Source of the DNA: Candidatus Colicola caccequi
Lineage (GTDB): Bacteria > Bacteroidota > Bacteroidia > Bacteroidales > Paludibacteraceae
Assembly: GCA_018065205.1 (NCBI GenBank)
Contig: JAGHTR010000102.1
Coordinates: 1 to 6,209, forward strand
Reading direction: 5' to 3'
Length of the DNA stretch: 6,209 bases
Below the pieces are notes generated by a model that was not told where the DNA came from, did not search any database, and saw only the letters and a list, made by a program, of their open reading frames with translations. This document shows positions 1-5,690 of this stretch, piece by piece. Made by a program: the position numbers and the translations under genes. How positions within the stretch are numbered: position 1 is the stretch's first letter; the number at the start of each line of letters is the position of its first letter.

Positions 1-345
1 GCTGCCGGACATTTGGCTTGCCTGCTGGCATTAGAACAGATGTTTGCTTTTTATAACGTAACGCCTATCTATGATATGTTGTACGCAGTAGAATCATGGC
101 TGCCTTATGCCGTTACCATTGGATTAGTAGGTTGCTTTACGGTAGCTGGATTATATGGCTTATCTGCAGCAGGGGATATACATTTGCCTCTAACTAAATT
201 GGCTATCATCACCATTGAAACGCTCTTTGCCTTGCGATGGATAGCAGGCATCGTGATGCTCTTTGTCAGAGGTTTCTCTTGGCTCGAAATCGGCAACTTA
301 ACCATCATCACAGTCATCCTTATCTGCTACGCAAAGATAAAATAA
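1..345 (+). CDS. Polytopic membrane protein, C-terminal part
   Basis: The reading frame is already open at the first base (Ala-Ala-Gly-His) and ends at TAA 343-345, so this is the 3' end of a longer gene; 114 residues are visible. Three to four hydrophobic segments can be read: around residues 5-20, 31-55 (WLPYAVTIGLVGCFTVAGLY), 65-88 and 93-110. Short polar turns separate them, and the chain ends in Lys-Ile-Lys, so it is an integral inner-membrane protein. I do not recognise the family and see no catalytic motif. A TTG at 13 is only an internal codon, not a credible start. It lies outside the predicted element boundary and is probably host chromosome. No promoter is visible; the nearest terminator is about 220 bases downstream. 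Confidence 0.7.
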   Translation, partial: AAGHLACLLALEQMFAFYNVTPIYDMLYAVESWLPYAVTIGLVGCFTVAGLYGLSAAGDIHLPLTKLAIITIETLFALRWIAGIVMLFVRGFSWLEIGNLTIITVILICYAKIK

Positions 346-373
346 GCAAGACGATGTGCTATATGGCAACCTC

Positions 374-415
374 AAAGTGAGGGATTGGGACGGTGAGAAG
401 TGAGGGATTGGGACG
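374..415. repeat. Tandem 18-base repeat resembling a tRNA-Ser tail
   Basis: AAGTGAGGGATTGGGACG occurs at 375-392 and again at 398-415, a spacing of 23 bases. The first 12 bases equal the complement of the tRNA-Ser 3' end at 610-621; with one more A the first copy matches 13 bases (374-386 against 609-621). They are likely remnants of old attachment sites or duplications of the tRNA end. Confidence 0.6.
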
Positions 416-458
416 CCGCCTTGCCTACGGCAATTCTCCCCAATGCCTAAACAATATA

Positions 459-471
459 TGAGGGATTCGAA
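459..471. repeat. Third tRNA-tail-like copy
   Basis: TGAGGGATTCGAA is identical to 613-625, which is part of the T-stem and T-loop of the tRNA fragment. Unlike the two upstream copies it keeps the TTCGAA loop. The flanks differ (ATA before, AATTGCG after), so only the core is shared, as expected for a short recombination core. Confidence 0.5.
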
Positions 472-536
472 AATTGCGAACAGAGTGAGCAATAATCGTT
501 CGAGCAAAGCGAGATAAGAACCCTCCGACCGGGGGT

Positions 537-558
537 TGAGAAGGCCCTCGCCTTCTCA
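537..558. repeat. Perfect 8-bp hairpin
   Basis: TGAGAAGG (537-544) and CCTTCTCA (551-558) are exact complements around a six-base CCCTCG loop. No T-tract follows on the plus strand. On the minus strand a T-run precedes it, so it is not itself a standard terminator. It lies next to the terminator at 565-604. Confidence 0.55.
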
Positions 559-564
559 AAAAGC

Positions 565-604
565 AAGTTAGGGAGCCCAAACTGGTTCCCTAACTTACTT
601 TTTT
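565..604. terminator. Two-way Rho-independent terminator
   Basis: A 13-bp stem with one G-U pair (565-577 with 584-596, arms beginning AAGTTAGGGA) closes a CAAACT loop. Six T's follow on the plus strand (599-604), and GCTTTTT follows on the minus strand. On the minus strand it sits directly after the tRNA 3' end, where a tRNA transcript would be terminated. It is therefore probably the native terminator of the tRNA-Ser gene and marks the chromosomal side of the junction. Confidence 0.8.
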
Positions 605-633
605 GCGGAAAGTGAGGGATTCGAACCCCCGGT
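604..633 (-). other. tRNA-Ser 3'-end fragment, putative attachment site
   Basis: Read on the minus strand, the fragment gives the end of a variable arm (TACC), a T-stem and loop (GGGGG, TTCGAAT, CCCTC) and the 3' acceptor strand ACTTTCC. Discriminator G and CA follow. The T-stem pairs throughout, with one G-U. The long-variable-arm style and G discriminator fit a serine tRNA. The partner acceptor strand GGAAAGT is absent from the next 90 bases, so no complete tRNA exists here. Tyrosine recombinases commonly use tRNA 3' ends, and Bacteroides NBU2 is known to enter tRNA-Ser. I infer that this is the displaced original 3' end, with the element to the right; the rebuilt tRNA should lie beyond the element's far end. 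Confidence 0.7.
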
Positions 634-664
634 ACGATCCGCCGGAATGTCAAAATTCTAAATC

Positions 665-677
665 GTTGATATTCAAC
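665..677. repeat. 13-base palindrome near the junction
   Basis: GTTGA-TAT-TCAAC: five-base arms around a three-base spacer, 32 bases inside the tRNA fragment on the element side. It could be a recombinase or accessory-protein site; the arms are short, so chance is possible. Confidence 0.35.
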
Positions 678-689
678 TGATTAGTATTT

Positions 690-703
690 GATAAATTGCT
701 TAG
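690..703 (+). repeat. Direct repeat GATAAATTGCTTAG, left copy
   Basis: This 14-base sequence recurs exactly at 5391-5404, eight bases after the primase-helicase stop codon. A shorter AATTGCTTAG is found at 1218-1227, just upstream of the XRE gene. All three copies lie outside coding sequence. Confidence 0.5.
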
Positions 704-754
704 TTTTTCAATGTTTCGTCAGGATTCTGTCATGGTTTTTGCAGGCAAAAAAAA

Positions 755-829
755 CGTCTGCAACCCCTATAAATACTGGGCTTAAGAACCATCTGCACGC
801 TTGCATCTTGTTTCAAAATCCGTCTGCAA
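755..829. repeat. TCTGCA motif cluster
   Basis: CGTCTGCAA occurs at 755-763 and 821-829, and a related ATCTGCA lies at 791-797. The right-hand copy extends into TGCAAAATTA (825-834), which recurs at 1353-1362 and 1393-1402 around the start of the rightward operon. Protein-binding sites are possible; nothing identifies the protein. Confidence 0.35.
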
Positions 830-842
830 AATTACAAAAAAT

Positions 843-1205
843 TTACGACATATGCAAATTTATTTGACTTTTTTTGCGTTCTGCATCTAACTCTTTTTTG
901 AGCATTTTGATTTCTTCATCCTTACTATTGATGAGCTCATCTTTCGTTTGCAGGAGTAATTGAAAATACCCCTGGTCGAAATGAGCATTTGGTGCTTGTT
1001 GATTTACAACCACCTGCCGTTGGAAGAATACGTCTATAGGAACTTTGAAGAAATCTGCAATTGACTCAAGTGTCTTGGCTGTGGGGTTACCATTTACCAA
1101 TTGCCAAATGGAAGCATCACGCTTGCCAAACACTTTTTCACATAGGTCCGCAGAGGACACCTGTTGTTGTGCTAATAGCACCTTAATTTGATTACCGTTA
1201 TACAT
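843..1205 (-). CDS. XRE-family transcriptional regulator
   Basis: A 120-residue cytoplasmic DNA-binding protein. Residues about 6-61 form a Cro/CI-type helix-turn-helix domain: QIKVLLAQQQVSSADLCEKV, a turn, SIWQLVNGNPTAKTLESIA, then DFFKVPIDVFF, which matches the family's usual end. Residues about 82-115 are rich in Glu and Lys with regular Leu/Ile spacing (LINSKDEEIKMLKKELDAE), suggesting a coiled coil for dimerisation. An in-frame stop lies 18 bases upstream of the ATG, which fixes the start. The gene is divergent from the Cro-like/primase operon across a 196-base AT-rich control region. By analogy with phage and satellite switches it probably represses that operon and perhaps itself. There is no peptidase domain of the LexA/CI type, so any induction would need an antirepressor or another signal. 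I see no clear -7 box for this gene. Confidence 0.85.
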   Translation of the reverse strand: MYNGNQIKVLLAQQQVSSADLCEKVFGKRDASIWQLVNGNPTAKTLESIADFFKVPIDVFFQRQVVVNQQAPNAHFDQGYFQLLLQTKDELINSKDEEIKMLKKELDAERKKSQINLHMS

Positions 1206-1217
1206 ACTTGTTTTTTG

Positions 1218-1227
1218 AATTGCTTAG
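1218..1227 (+). repeat. Short copy of the AATTGCTTAG repeat
   Basis: It shares the last ten bases of the 14-base repeat found at 690-703 and 5391-5404. It is centred 13-22 bases upstream of the XRE start codon, where a regulator could act on that gene. Ten bases in AT-rich sequence can recur by chance. Confidence 0.3.
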
Positions 1228-1264
1228 GTTAAACAAGTCAGTTTTGCAATAATTCTACCCTAAA

Positions 1265-1384
1265 AATCGCTTTTTTACTTAAAAATACGCTTTTTTATAC
1301 GCATTTTTGCGTTTTTATTTGGTAGTTTGCTTTTTTATTTGTACTTTTGTCGTGCAAAATTAAAACAAATATTTGATATACGCA
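1265..1384. promoter_or_regulatory. Repeat-rich divergent control region, putative operators
   Basis: Two related units, AAAAATCGCTTTTTTA and AAAAATACGCTTTTTTA, are offset by 20 bases (CGC at 1268 and 1288). A perfect inverted repeat ACGCA-N4-TGCGT follows at 1299-1312, immediately before the -33 box at 1318. TATACGCA occurs at 1296-1303 and again at 1377-1384, bracketing the rightward promoter. TGCAAAATTA flanks the start site at 1353 and 1393. This is the expected place for XRE and Cro-like binding. Part of the similarity may only reflect A/T runs. Confidence 0.5.
1318..1349 (+). promoter_or_regulatory. Bacteroidetes-type promoter of the primase operon
   Basis: TTTG at 1318-1321, a 20-base spacer, and TACTTTTG at 1342-1349 match the Bacteroidetes primary sigma factor pattern (TTTG, N19-21, TAnnTTTG) fully. 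Transcription should begin near 1355, leaving a leader of about 45 bases before the ATG at 1402. This argues against any start upstream of 1355. Confidence 0.75.
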
Positions 1385-1401
1385 AATTTTTCTGCAAAAT
1401 T

Positions 1402-1686
1402 ATGGTAAATTTTAGTGATTTTTACTACAAATTAGGCGAATCTGACAAACAATTGTTTCGTGATGTCGCAGAAATCCGTCTTGGATGGGGTCATTCAACC
1501 TTCTACTACAAGTTACGCCATGGGCATACAAGCCGCCCGGAGGATACCCTACTCGTAGTCATACTTAATGAGTTTGAAACAGACAAGGAAAGTCTAATTC
1601 AAACGGTGACCGATTACTGCGCCACACATGAGCTCGCACGTGTGCGCGATGCGCGTATATCTAAAAGGAAAAAGCAATCCAAATAA
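1402..1686 (+). CDS. Small Cro-like helix-turn-helix protein
   Basis: A 94-residue protein starting at ATG 1402. The frame stays open back to a TTG at 1327, but that codon lies upstream of the predicted transcription start, and the extra residues look like translated leader. Residues about 15-42 (QLFRDVAEIRLGWGHSTFYY, KLRHG) resemble the small Bacteroidales DNA-binding proteins in which a GW-s-x-x-TFYxKLR segment is the recognition helix. The tail is strongly basic (ISKRKKQSK), fitting nucleic-acid binding. FYYKL occurs twice (residues 8-12 and 34-38). As first gene opposite an XRE repressor it has the position of Cro or of the staphylococcal island Str protein, so it may antagonise the repressor or tune the operon. 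An excisionase-like role is an alternative. The fold is fairly likely, the role inferred. Confidence 0.7.
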   Translation: MVNFSDFYYKLGESDKQLFRDVAEIRLGWGHSTFYYKLRHGHTSRPEDTLLVVILNEFETDKESLIQTVTDYCATHELARVRDARISKRKKQSK

Positions 1687-1694
1687 ATACAATT

Positions 1695-2039
1695 ATGAAC
1701 GAGAAAACGAAAGAACAACTCCACACCTATGAGTGCTGGTGCCAAGCATTGTCTAAACATCCTGAGATTGTGCTTGATGGAATCTATTTTGCAGGAGATG
1801 GTTTGGTGGCTCGTGCTTATGGCACAGTGAACACTAAGGAACAGGTGCGAATAGCCAACGCTGCTTTAGACACTACATGTCAAGCCGTTGCGCGCTGGTC
1901 TTATTTGGGAGTATGCAGGCGTGCTTCCGGACAACGCTGGAAAGAATATGATTTGGAACTCATAGAATCCAAAGAACTCCGCCAAGAACGAATGGACGCT
2001 TGGCATCGTGAGCATCACCCATCTGAATCCAAATCATGA
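1695..2039 (+). CDS. Hypothetical protein between regulator and primase
   Basis: I do not recognise this 114-residue soluble protein. It starts at ATG 1695, eight bases after the preceding stop. Its stop codon overlaps the next start in an ATGA arrangement (2036-2039), so it is very likely translated together with the primase-helicase. It has no signal peptide or membrane segment. It has several Trp and Cys residues (YECWCQAL at 13-20, CRRASGQRW further on), but their spacing does not form an obvious zinc site. The C-terminus is helical and charged, ending in His-rich HREHHPSESKS. Coupling suggests a stoichiometric partner of the primase-helicase, such as a loader, an origin-binding accessory or a regulator; nothing in the sequence itself proves this. 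Confidence 0.8.
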   Translation: MNEKTKEQLHTYECWCQALSKHPEIVLDGIYFAGDGLVARAYGTVNTKEQVRIANAALDTTCQAVARWSYLGVCRRASGQRWKEYDLELIESKELRQERMDAWHREHHPSESKS

Positions 2040-5000
2040 TACCCCAAGAAGATATTGATGAGGTTCTATCGCGTGCCGACCTTACCCAAATTATCGGTGA
2101 TGGTCTGAAGAAAGCCGGACCCGGCAAGTATAAGTGCTGCTGTCCTTTCCATGGTGAAAAGACGCCCTCCTTCTTTGTATGGACGAATAACGGCACCTAT
2201 AAATGTTTCGGTTGTGGCGCACAGGGCAACGCTGCTTCCTTTGTTATGCAAAGGGACAACCTCACATATCCCGAAGCTATTCGCTACCTCGCAAGTGAAG
2301 TCCATTACACATTGCATGAGACTAAAGACCTTGCGCTATCCGCAGAGGAGAAAGCCAACAATGACAAACGCGAACTTATGCGAATAGCATACGACAAAGT
2401 GCAGAGGTTCTTTGTGGCTAATCTCTATCACGATGACCCCGAAGCGCGTGAGGCACTTGAGTACGCTACCAAACGCTGGGGTGCCGATTATATTCGGGAA
2501 GCCGGCATCGGTTACGCTTACGATGATTACAACCGGCTGAAGGAGTATGCTGAGAAAGAGCATATCTCTATAAATATCTTGATTGAGTTAGGGCTGCTCA
2601 AAAACAACGAGGAGAAGCACTCAATCTACGACTTCTTCCGGTGTCGTCTTATGATACCGATTAGGAGCATTTCCCACCAAATCATAGGTTACACAGCTCG
2701 CGTAGTGCAAACTGTCTATGAAGCCAACAAACACAAGGAGGGAAATGATCCACCAAAGTACATCAATTCTACCAATAGTCTTGTATATACCAAAGATAAG
2801 TCCATCTTTGGTCTTGATGTTGCCTATCGACAAGGAGCAAAAGAAGATCTTTTCTACCTTGTAGAAGGTGGTCCTGATGTCCTTCGGTTACAATCAATCG
2901 GTGTCTTGAATACTGTAGCCAGTTTGGGTAGTGATTGGACGCAACACCAACTACAGATACTACACAAACAGGCACATCGTCTTTGTCTGATCCCGGATAT
3001 AGACAAGATTCCCGATGGGAAGTCTTGGGGCATTGGGATAGACAAAGTAATCGCAACCGGTACCTTGGCACTGAAGGAGGGCTTTGATAGTGTTTCCGTG
3101 ATAGAAATTCCCGCGCCTGACAAGAAAACCCAAAAACGGGATGCCGACGAGTATTTTGACAAAAGACAGAAATTTGACGAATTGTCGGCGCAGGAATTTC
3201 TACCATGGTATGCCGCGAAATTAAAGTTTAGCAACCCCGAAGGACAGATGCGCAATCTTGAAACCATCGCAGACCTACTCAGTCTCTATCACGATGATTA
3301 CAAGATAGACTTCTTACTTGCCGATATACGCAGATATATCCCAAGCACACTCCCCACTTGGCGTGACGCTATCAATAAAAGAAAGCGCATGCGCACGCAG
3401 GAAGCCCTAAAGAAAGCCGCACGGAATAACCTCCTCGATGGTGATATGATGAAGGACTTTGGTTTCCTTGAAAAGGACTCTTGCTATCTTAATATGGATA
3501 GCAATGGGCAATTGCATTTTTGGTCCAACTTCGTTCTCCATCCGTTATATCACATCAAAGACGCAGTGAACTCCTCGCGTATCTTCACCATTACCAATGA
3601 GGACAAAGACAGTGAAATCGTTGAGTTCTCCGGAGAAGAATTGACAAGCCTTCCATCCTTTATGAAGAAAGTCGAAAGTCTTGGCAACTTTATTTGGCTC
3701 GCTAAAGGTGAACAACTCACCAAGCTCAAACGATATCTATACAAAGTTACTGAGTCTGCTACATTGATTACTCAATTAGGTTGGCAGCGTCAGGGCTTTT
3801 TTGCCTATGGTAATGGTGCTGTCGATAATGGTTCTTGGTATGAAGCGGATGAGTATGGCATTGTCCGCATACAACGAGGTACAACGACACTCAATTTCTA
3901 CCTTCCGGGTGCGTCCAAATTGTACGCCCAAGAATACTTGCTATACAAGTTTGAGCGTCAGTTTGTGCATAAATCTTACGGCAACTTCTCTTTAAGCGTT
4001 TATGCCGAAAGCTTTATTAGTTCTTTCGGCGACAATGCCAAGGTTGCTATGGGGTTCTTGCTGGCTGCTCTTTTCCGCGATATCATCGTCACGGAAACCA
4101 AGTCATTCCCCCTGTTGAATGTCTTTGGTCCTCGTGGTACCGGAAAATCGCAACTCGGCCACTCCCTAATGGCATTCTTTATTATTGAGAACACACCGCC
4201 CAATATCCAAACATCTACGATTGCTGCCTTGGCAAACATTGTGGCACAATGCGCCAATGCAGTCGTCCATATTGATGAATACAAGAATACCATCGATCTT
4301 GATAAGCGAGAGTTCCTGAAGGGACTTTGGGATGGTATTGGACGCACTCGTATGAATATGGATAAAGATAAGAAACGTGAAATTACACAGGTTGATTCGG
4401 CAATTGTTTTGACAGGTCAAGAAATGCCGACTATTGATAATGCCCTTTTCACGCGTCTTATCTTCTTGACAACCGACACAGAGGCAGACAAACGCACACC
4501 TCAAGAGCGCGCCAATTACGAGAATTTTGTAGCTCTCCGCAAACAGGGATGTTCACACCTAACGCTTGAGATACTAAAGTATCGCCGCCAGTTTGAGGAG
4601 AACTTCAAATCGTCTTGGGGAACTGCATCTGCAGATCTACGCGCTGCTATCGGTGAGGAAATGGTGGAATCCCGATTGTTTGATAACTGGCTCGTTCCAC
4701 TCGCTGCTTTCCATGCGCTGCGCAATATACAACTGGGCTTCCCATTTAGCTACGACAACCTAAAGGAAGTCTGCGCTAAACTATGTATTAGGCAGAGCAA
4801 GCTCAGCCAAGAGAACTCCGATATCACATCGTTCTGGGATGTGGTTGACTTCTTACGTCGTCAAGGACTAATCGTGCAAGATTCGGATTATAAAATCCGC
4901 TATCGTGAGACTATTCGTGTGAAAGATGGAAAATCCTCACGAGTGATAACACTTAATCCGCCTCGCAAGATTTTGTATCTGCGCTTTAAGCGCATCATGG

Positions 5001-5383
5001 AACTATATCAGATCCATGCCAAAACATCCGGACAACCTCTGTTGCCAAAAACCTCCATTAAGTATTATTTGCAGACCTCTAAAGAGTTCTATTTCGGTGA
5101 GTCCACTTCCACACGTTTCAAGGAGTACCAGCAAGGTACATTCAAGTTCGAGGAAAAACAGGGCTTTGATGGATGTACCCATCTACAGCCAATAGAAATT
5201 ACGGACTCTGCTTATTGTATTGACTATGAAGTGATACACCAAAATTTCAATCTTACGCTTGAAACGGTATCCTTCTCGAAATCGGGTGATGATGAGGAAC
5301 CCGCTCCGCAAGTTCCACCACAAAATCCACAACAGGTTATTCCTGATTTGGATTGTGATGAACGTGAGGTGCAGACCTTCTGA
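2036..5383 (+). CDS. Primase-helicase: DnaG-type primase fused to DUF927-like ATPase
   Basis: A 1115-residue replication protein that should prime and unwind the element's DNA. Residues 1-95 are a CHC2 zinc finger with ligands Cys36, His39, Cys57 and Cys60 in the DnaG pattern (CPFHGEKTPSF, YKCFGCGAQGN). Residues 100-265 are a DnaG core: FRCRLMIPI (201-209), PPKYINS (239-245), IFGLDVA (257-263). TOPRIM follows, with Glu277 (VEGGPD) and the acidic pair Asp321/Asp323 (IPDID). From about 480 a different module begins; LGWQRQGFF near 581-589 recalls DUF927. It has Walker A GPRGTGKS (698-705, Lys704), Walker B VVHIDE (Asp747, Glu748) and a possible arginine finger at Arg807 (DNALFTRLIFL). The acidic, proline-rich tail from about 1083 is probably flexible. 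All key residues are present and there is no frameshift. Translation is coupled to the upstream gene. Primase assignment is firm; helicase activity is inferred. Confidence 0.92.
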   Translation: MIPQEDIDEVLSRADLTQIIGDGLKKAGPGKYKCCCPFHGEKTPSFFVWTNNGTYKCFGCGAQGNAASFVMQRDNLTYPEAIRYLASEVHYTLHETKDLALSAEEKANNDKRELMRIAYDKVQRFFVANLYHDDPEAREALEYATKRWGADYIREAGIGYAYDDYNRLKEYAEKEHISINILIELGLLKNNEEKHSIYDFFRCRLMIPIRSISHQIIGYTARVVQTVYEANKHKEGNDPPKYINSTNSLVYTKDKSIFGLDVAYRQGAKEDLFYLVEGGPDVLRLQSIGVLNTVASLGSDWTQHQLQILHKQAHRLCLIPDIDKIPDGKSWGIGIDKVIATGTLALKEGFDSVSVIEIPAPDKKTQKRDADEYFDKRQKFDELSAQEFLPWYAAKLKFSNPEGQMRNLETIADLLSLYHDDYKIDFLLADIRRYIPSTLPTWRDAINKRKRMRTQEALKKAARNNLLDGDMMKDFGFLEKDSCYLNMDSNGQLHFWSNFVLHPLYHIKDAVNSSRIFTITNEDKDSEIVEFSGEELTSLPSFMKKVESLGNFIWLAKGEQLTKLKRYLYKVTESATLITQLGWQRQGFFAYGNGAVDNGSWYEADEYGIVRIQRGTTTLNFYLPGASKLYAQEYLLYKFERQFVHKSYGNFSLSVYAESFISSFGDNAKVAMGFLLAALFRDIIVTETKSFPLLNVFGPRGTGKSQLGHSLMAFFIIENTPPNIQTSTIAALANIVAQCANAVVHIDEYKNTIDLDKREFLKGLWDGIGRTRMNMDKDKKREITQVDSAIVLTGQEMPTIDNALFTRLIFLTTDTEADKRTPQERANYENFVALRKQGCSHLTLEILKYRRQFEENFKSSWGTASADLRAAIGEEMVESRLFDNWLVPLAAFHALRNIQLGFPFSYDNLKEVCAKLCIRQSKLSQENSDITSFWDVVDFLRRQGLIVQDSDYKIRYRETIRVKDGKSSRVITLNPPRKILYLRFKRIMELYQIHAKTSGQPLLPKTSIKYYLQTSKEFYFGESTSTRFKEYQQGTFKFEEKQGFDGCTHLQPIEITDSAYCIDYEVIHQNFNLTLETVSFSKSGDDEEPAPQVPPQNPQQVIPDLDCDEREVQTF

Positions 5384-5390
5384 TTTGCTC

Positions 5391-5404
5391 GATAAATTGC
5401 TTAG
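5391..5404 (+). repeat. Direct repeat GATAAATTGCTTAG, right copy
   Basis: Exact copy of 690-703, located between the primase-helicase stop codon and its terminator. The two copies bracket the whole regulator-replication module, about 4.7 kb apart in the same orientation. Confidence 0.5.
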
Positions 5405-5408
5405 GACG

Positions 5409-5443
5409 GTGCAGCTGCCTGTGAAGGTCGCTGCACTTTTTTT
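5409..5443 (+). terminator. Rho-independent terminator of the primase operon
   Basis: GTGCAGC (5409-5415) pairs exactly with GCTGCAC (5430-5436), followed at once by seven T's (5437-5443). It begins 26 bases after the primase-helicase stop and ends the rightward operon before the origin-like repeats. Confidence 0.85.
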
Positions 5444-5487
5444 GTTTTTCTTGCGAATTGTGCCAAAAATTTTATTTTTAATAGCCC

Positions 5488-5690
5488 TTCACAAGAAACA
5501 CAAACTACACACGCTGATATACAACGAGTTACGTTGTAACACAACGCCACACAAAATTACACAAAAATTACACAAATTTCGACGAGCTCAAAAAATCACA
5601 CAATTATTGTATATTGTAATATTTTTTTTCACAAGAATAATAATCTATAAATCACGGAGTTAGGTCATTGTGTGATTTGTGTAATTTTTT
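5488..5690. other. Putative replication origin: iterons around an AT-rich core
   Basis: ACACAA occurs on the plus strand at 5498, 5539, 5549, 5559, 5570 and 5598, and inverted as TTGTGT at 5668-5673 and 5677-5682. Four direct copies are spaced 10, 10 and 11 bases, about one helical turn, as expected for a multimeric binder. Related TTCACAAG lies at 5488 and 5629. Extended copies read ATTACACAAA. Between direct and inverted groups, 5603-5650 is almost pure A/T (TTATTGTATATTGTAATA and a T8 run), a candidate unwinding element. The position after a primase-helicase gene, outside its terminator, parallels the origin of staphylococcal pathogenicity islands. The binding protein could be the primase-helicase or a coupled accessory protein. 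Confidence 0.6.
5520..5538. repeat. 7-bp inverted repeat within the iteron region
   Basis: TACAACG (5520-5526) and CGTTGTA (5532-5538) are exact complements around AGTTA, immediately before the phased ACACAA copies. It could be a hairpin at the origin or a dimeric binding site. Confidence 0.5.

Larger units (their letters stand above)
346..603. other. Intergenic stretch with no credible gene
   Basis: About 260 bases between the membrane protein gene and the tRNA fragment. It holds three tRNA-tail-like repeats, a small stem-loop at 421-433 (TTGCC/GGCAA), a hairpin at 537-558 and a two-way terminator. Short open frames on the minus strand here have no plausible protein character and overlap these structures. 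Confidence 0.6.
634..842. other. Gene-free left end of the putative element
   Basis: About 210 AT-rich bases between the tRNA fragment and the XRE gene. The stretch holds a 13-base palindrome, one copy of GATAAATTGCTTAG and three TCTGCA motifs. Such short repeats next to an attachment core could be arm sites for an integrase or excisionase. No gene or promoter is convincing. Confidence 0.45.

Noticed and set aside
447..653. A 68-residue minus-strand frame
   Set aside because: It translates across the tRNA fragment and the terminator hairpin, which explain the sequence better.
604..694. A complete tRNA-Ser gene on the minus strand
   Set aside because: The T-arm and 3' acceptor strand are clear, but no matching 5' acceptor strand GGAAAGT, D-arm or anticodon arm is found in the bases where they should be.
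1327..1401. N-terminal extension of the Cro-like protein from TTG 1327
   Set aside because: It would start upstream of the predicted transcription start and within the promoter; ATG 1402 gives the expected domain length.
2769..3267. Minus-strand frames of 137 and 145 residues
   Set aside because: They are antisense to the TOPRIM domain, which has conserved motifs in the sense frame; the antisense products look random.
4000..4504. Two minus-strand frames of 112-115 residues
   Set aside because: They lie antisense to the conserved ATPase domain of the primase-helicase, and neither has protein-like features or start signals.
5259..5663. A 134-residue plus-strand frame
   Set aside because: It starts inside the end of the primase-helicase gene in another frame, runs through the terminator and the iterons, and its composition simply reflects A/T-rich repeats.
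5488..5690. CRISPR array
   Set aside because: The repeat core is only six to ten bases with 10-11 base periodicity and occurs in both orientations; there are no unique spacers and no cas genes.
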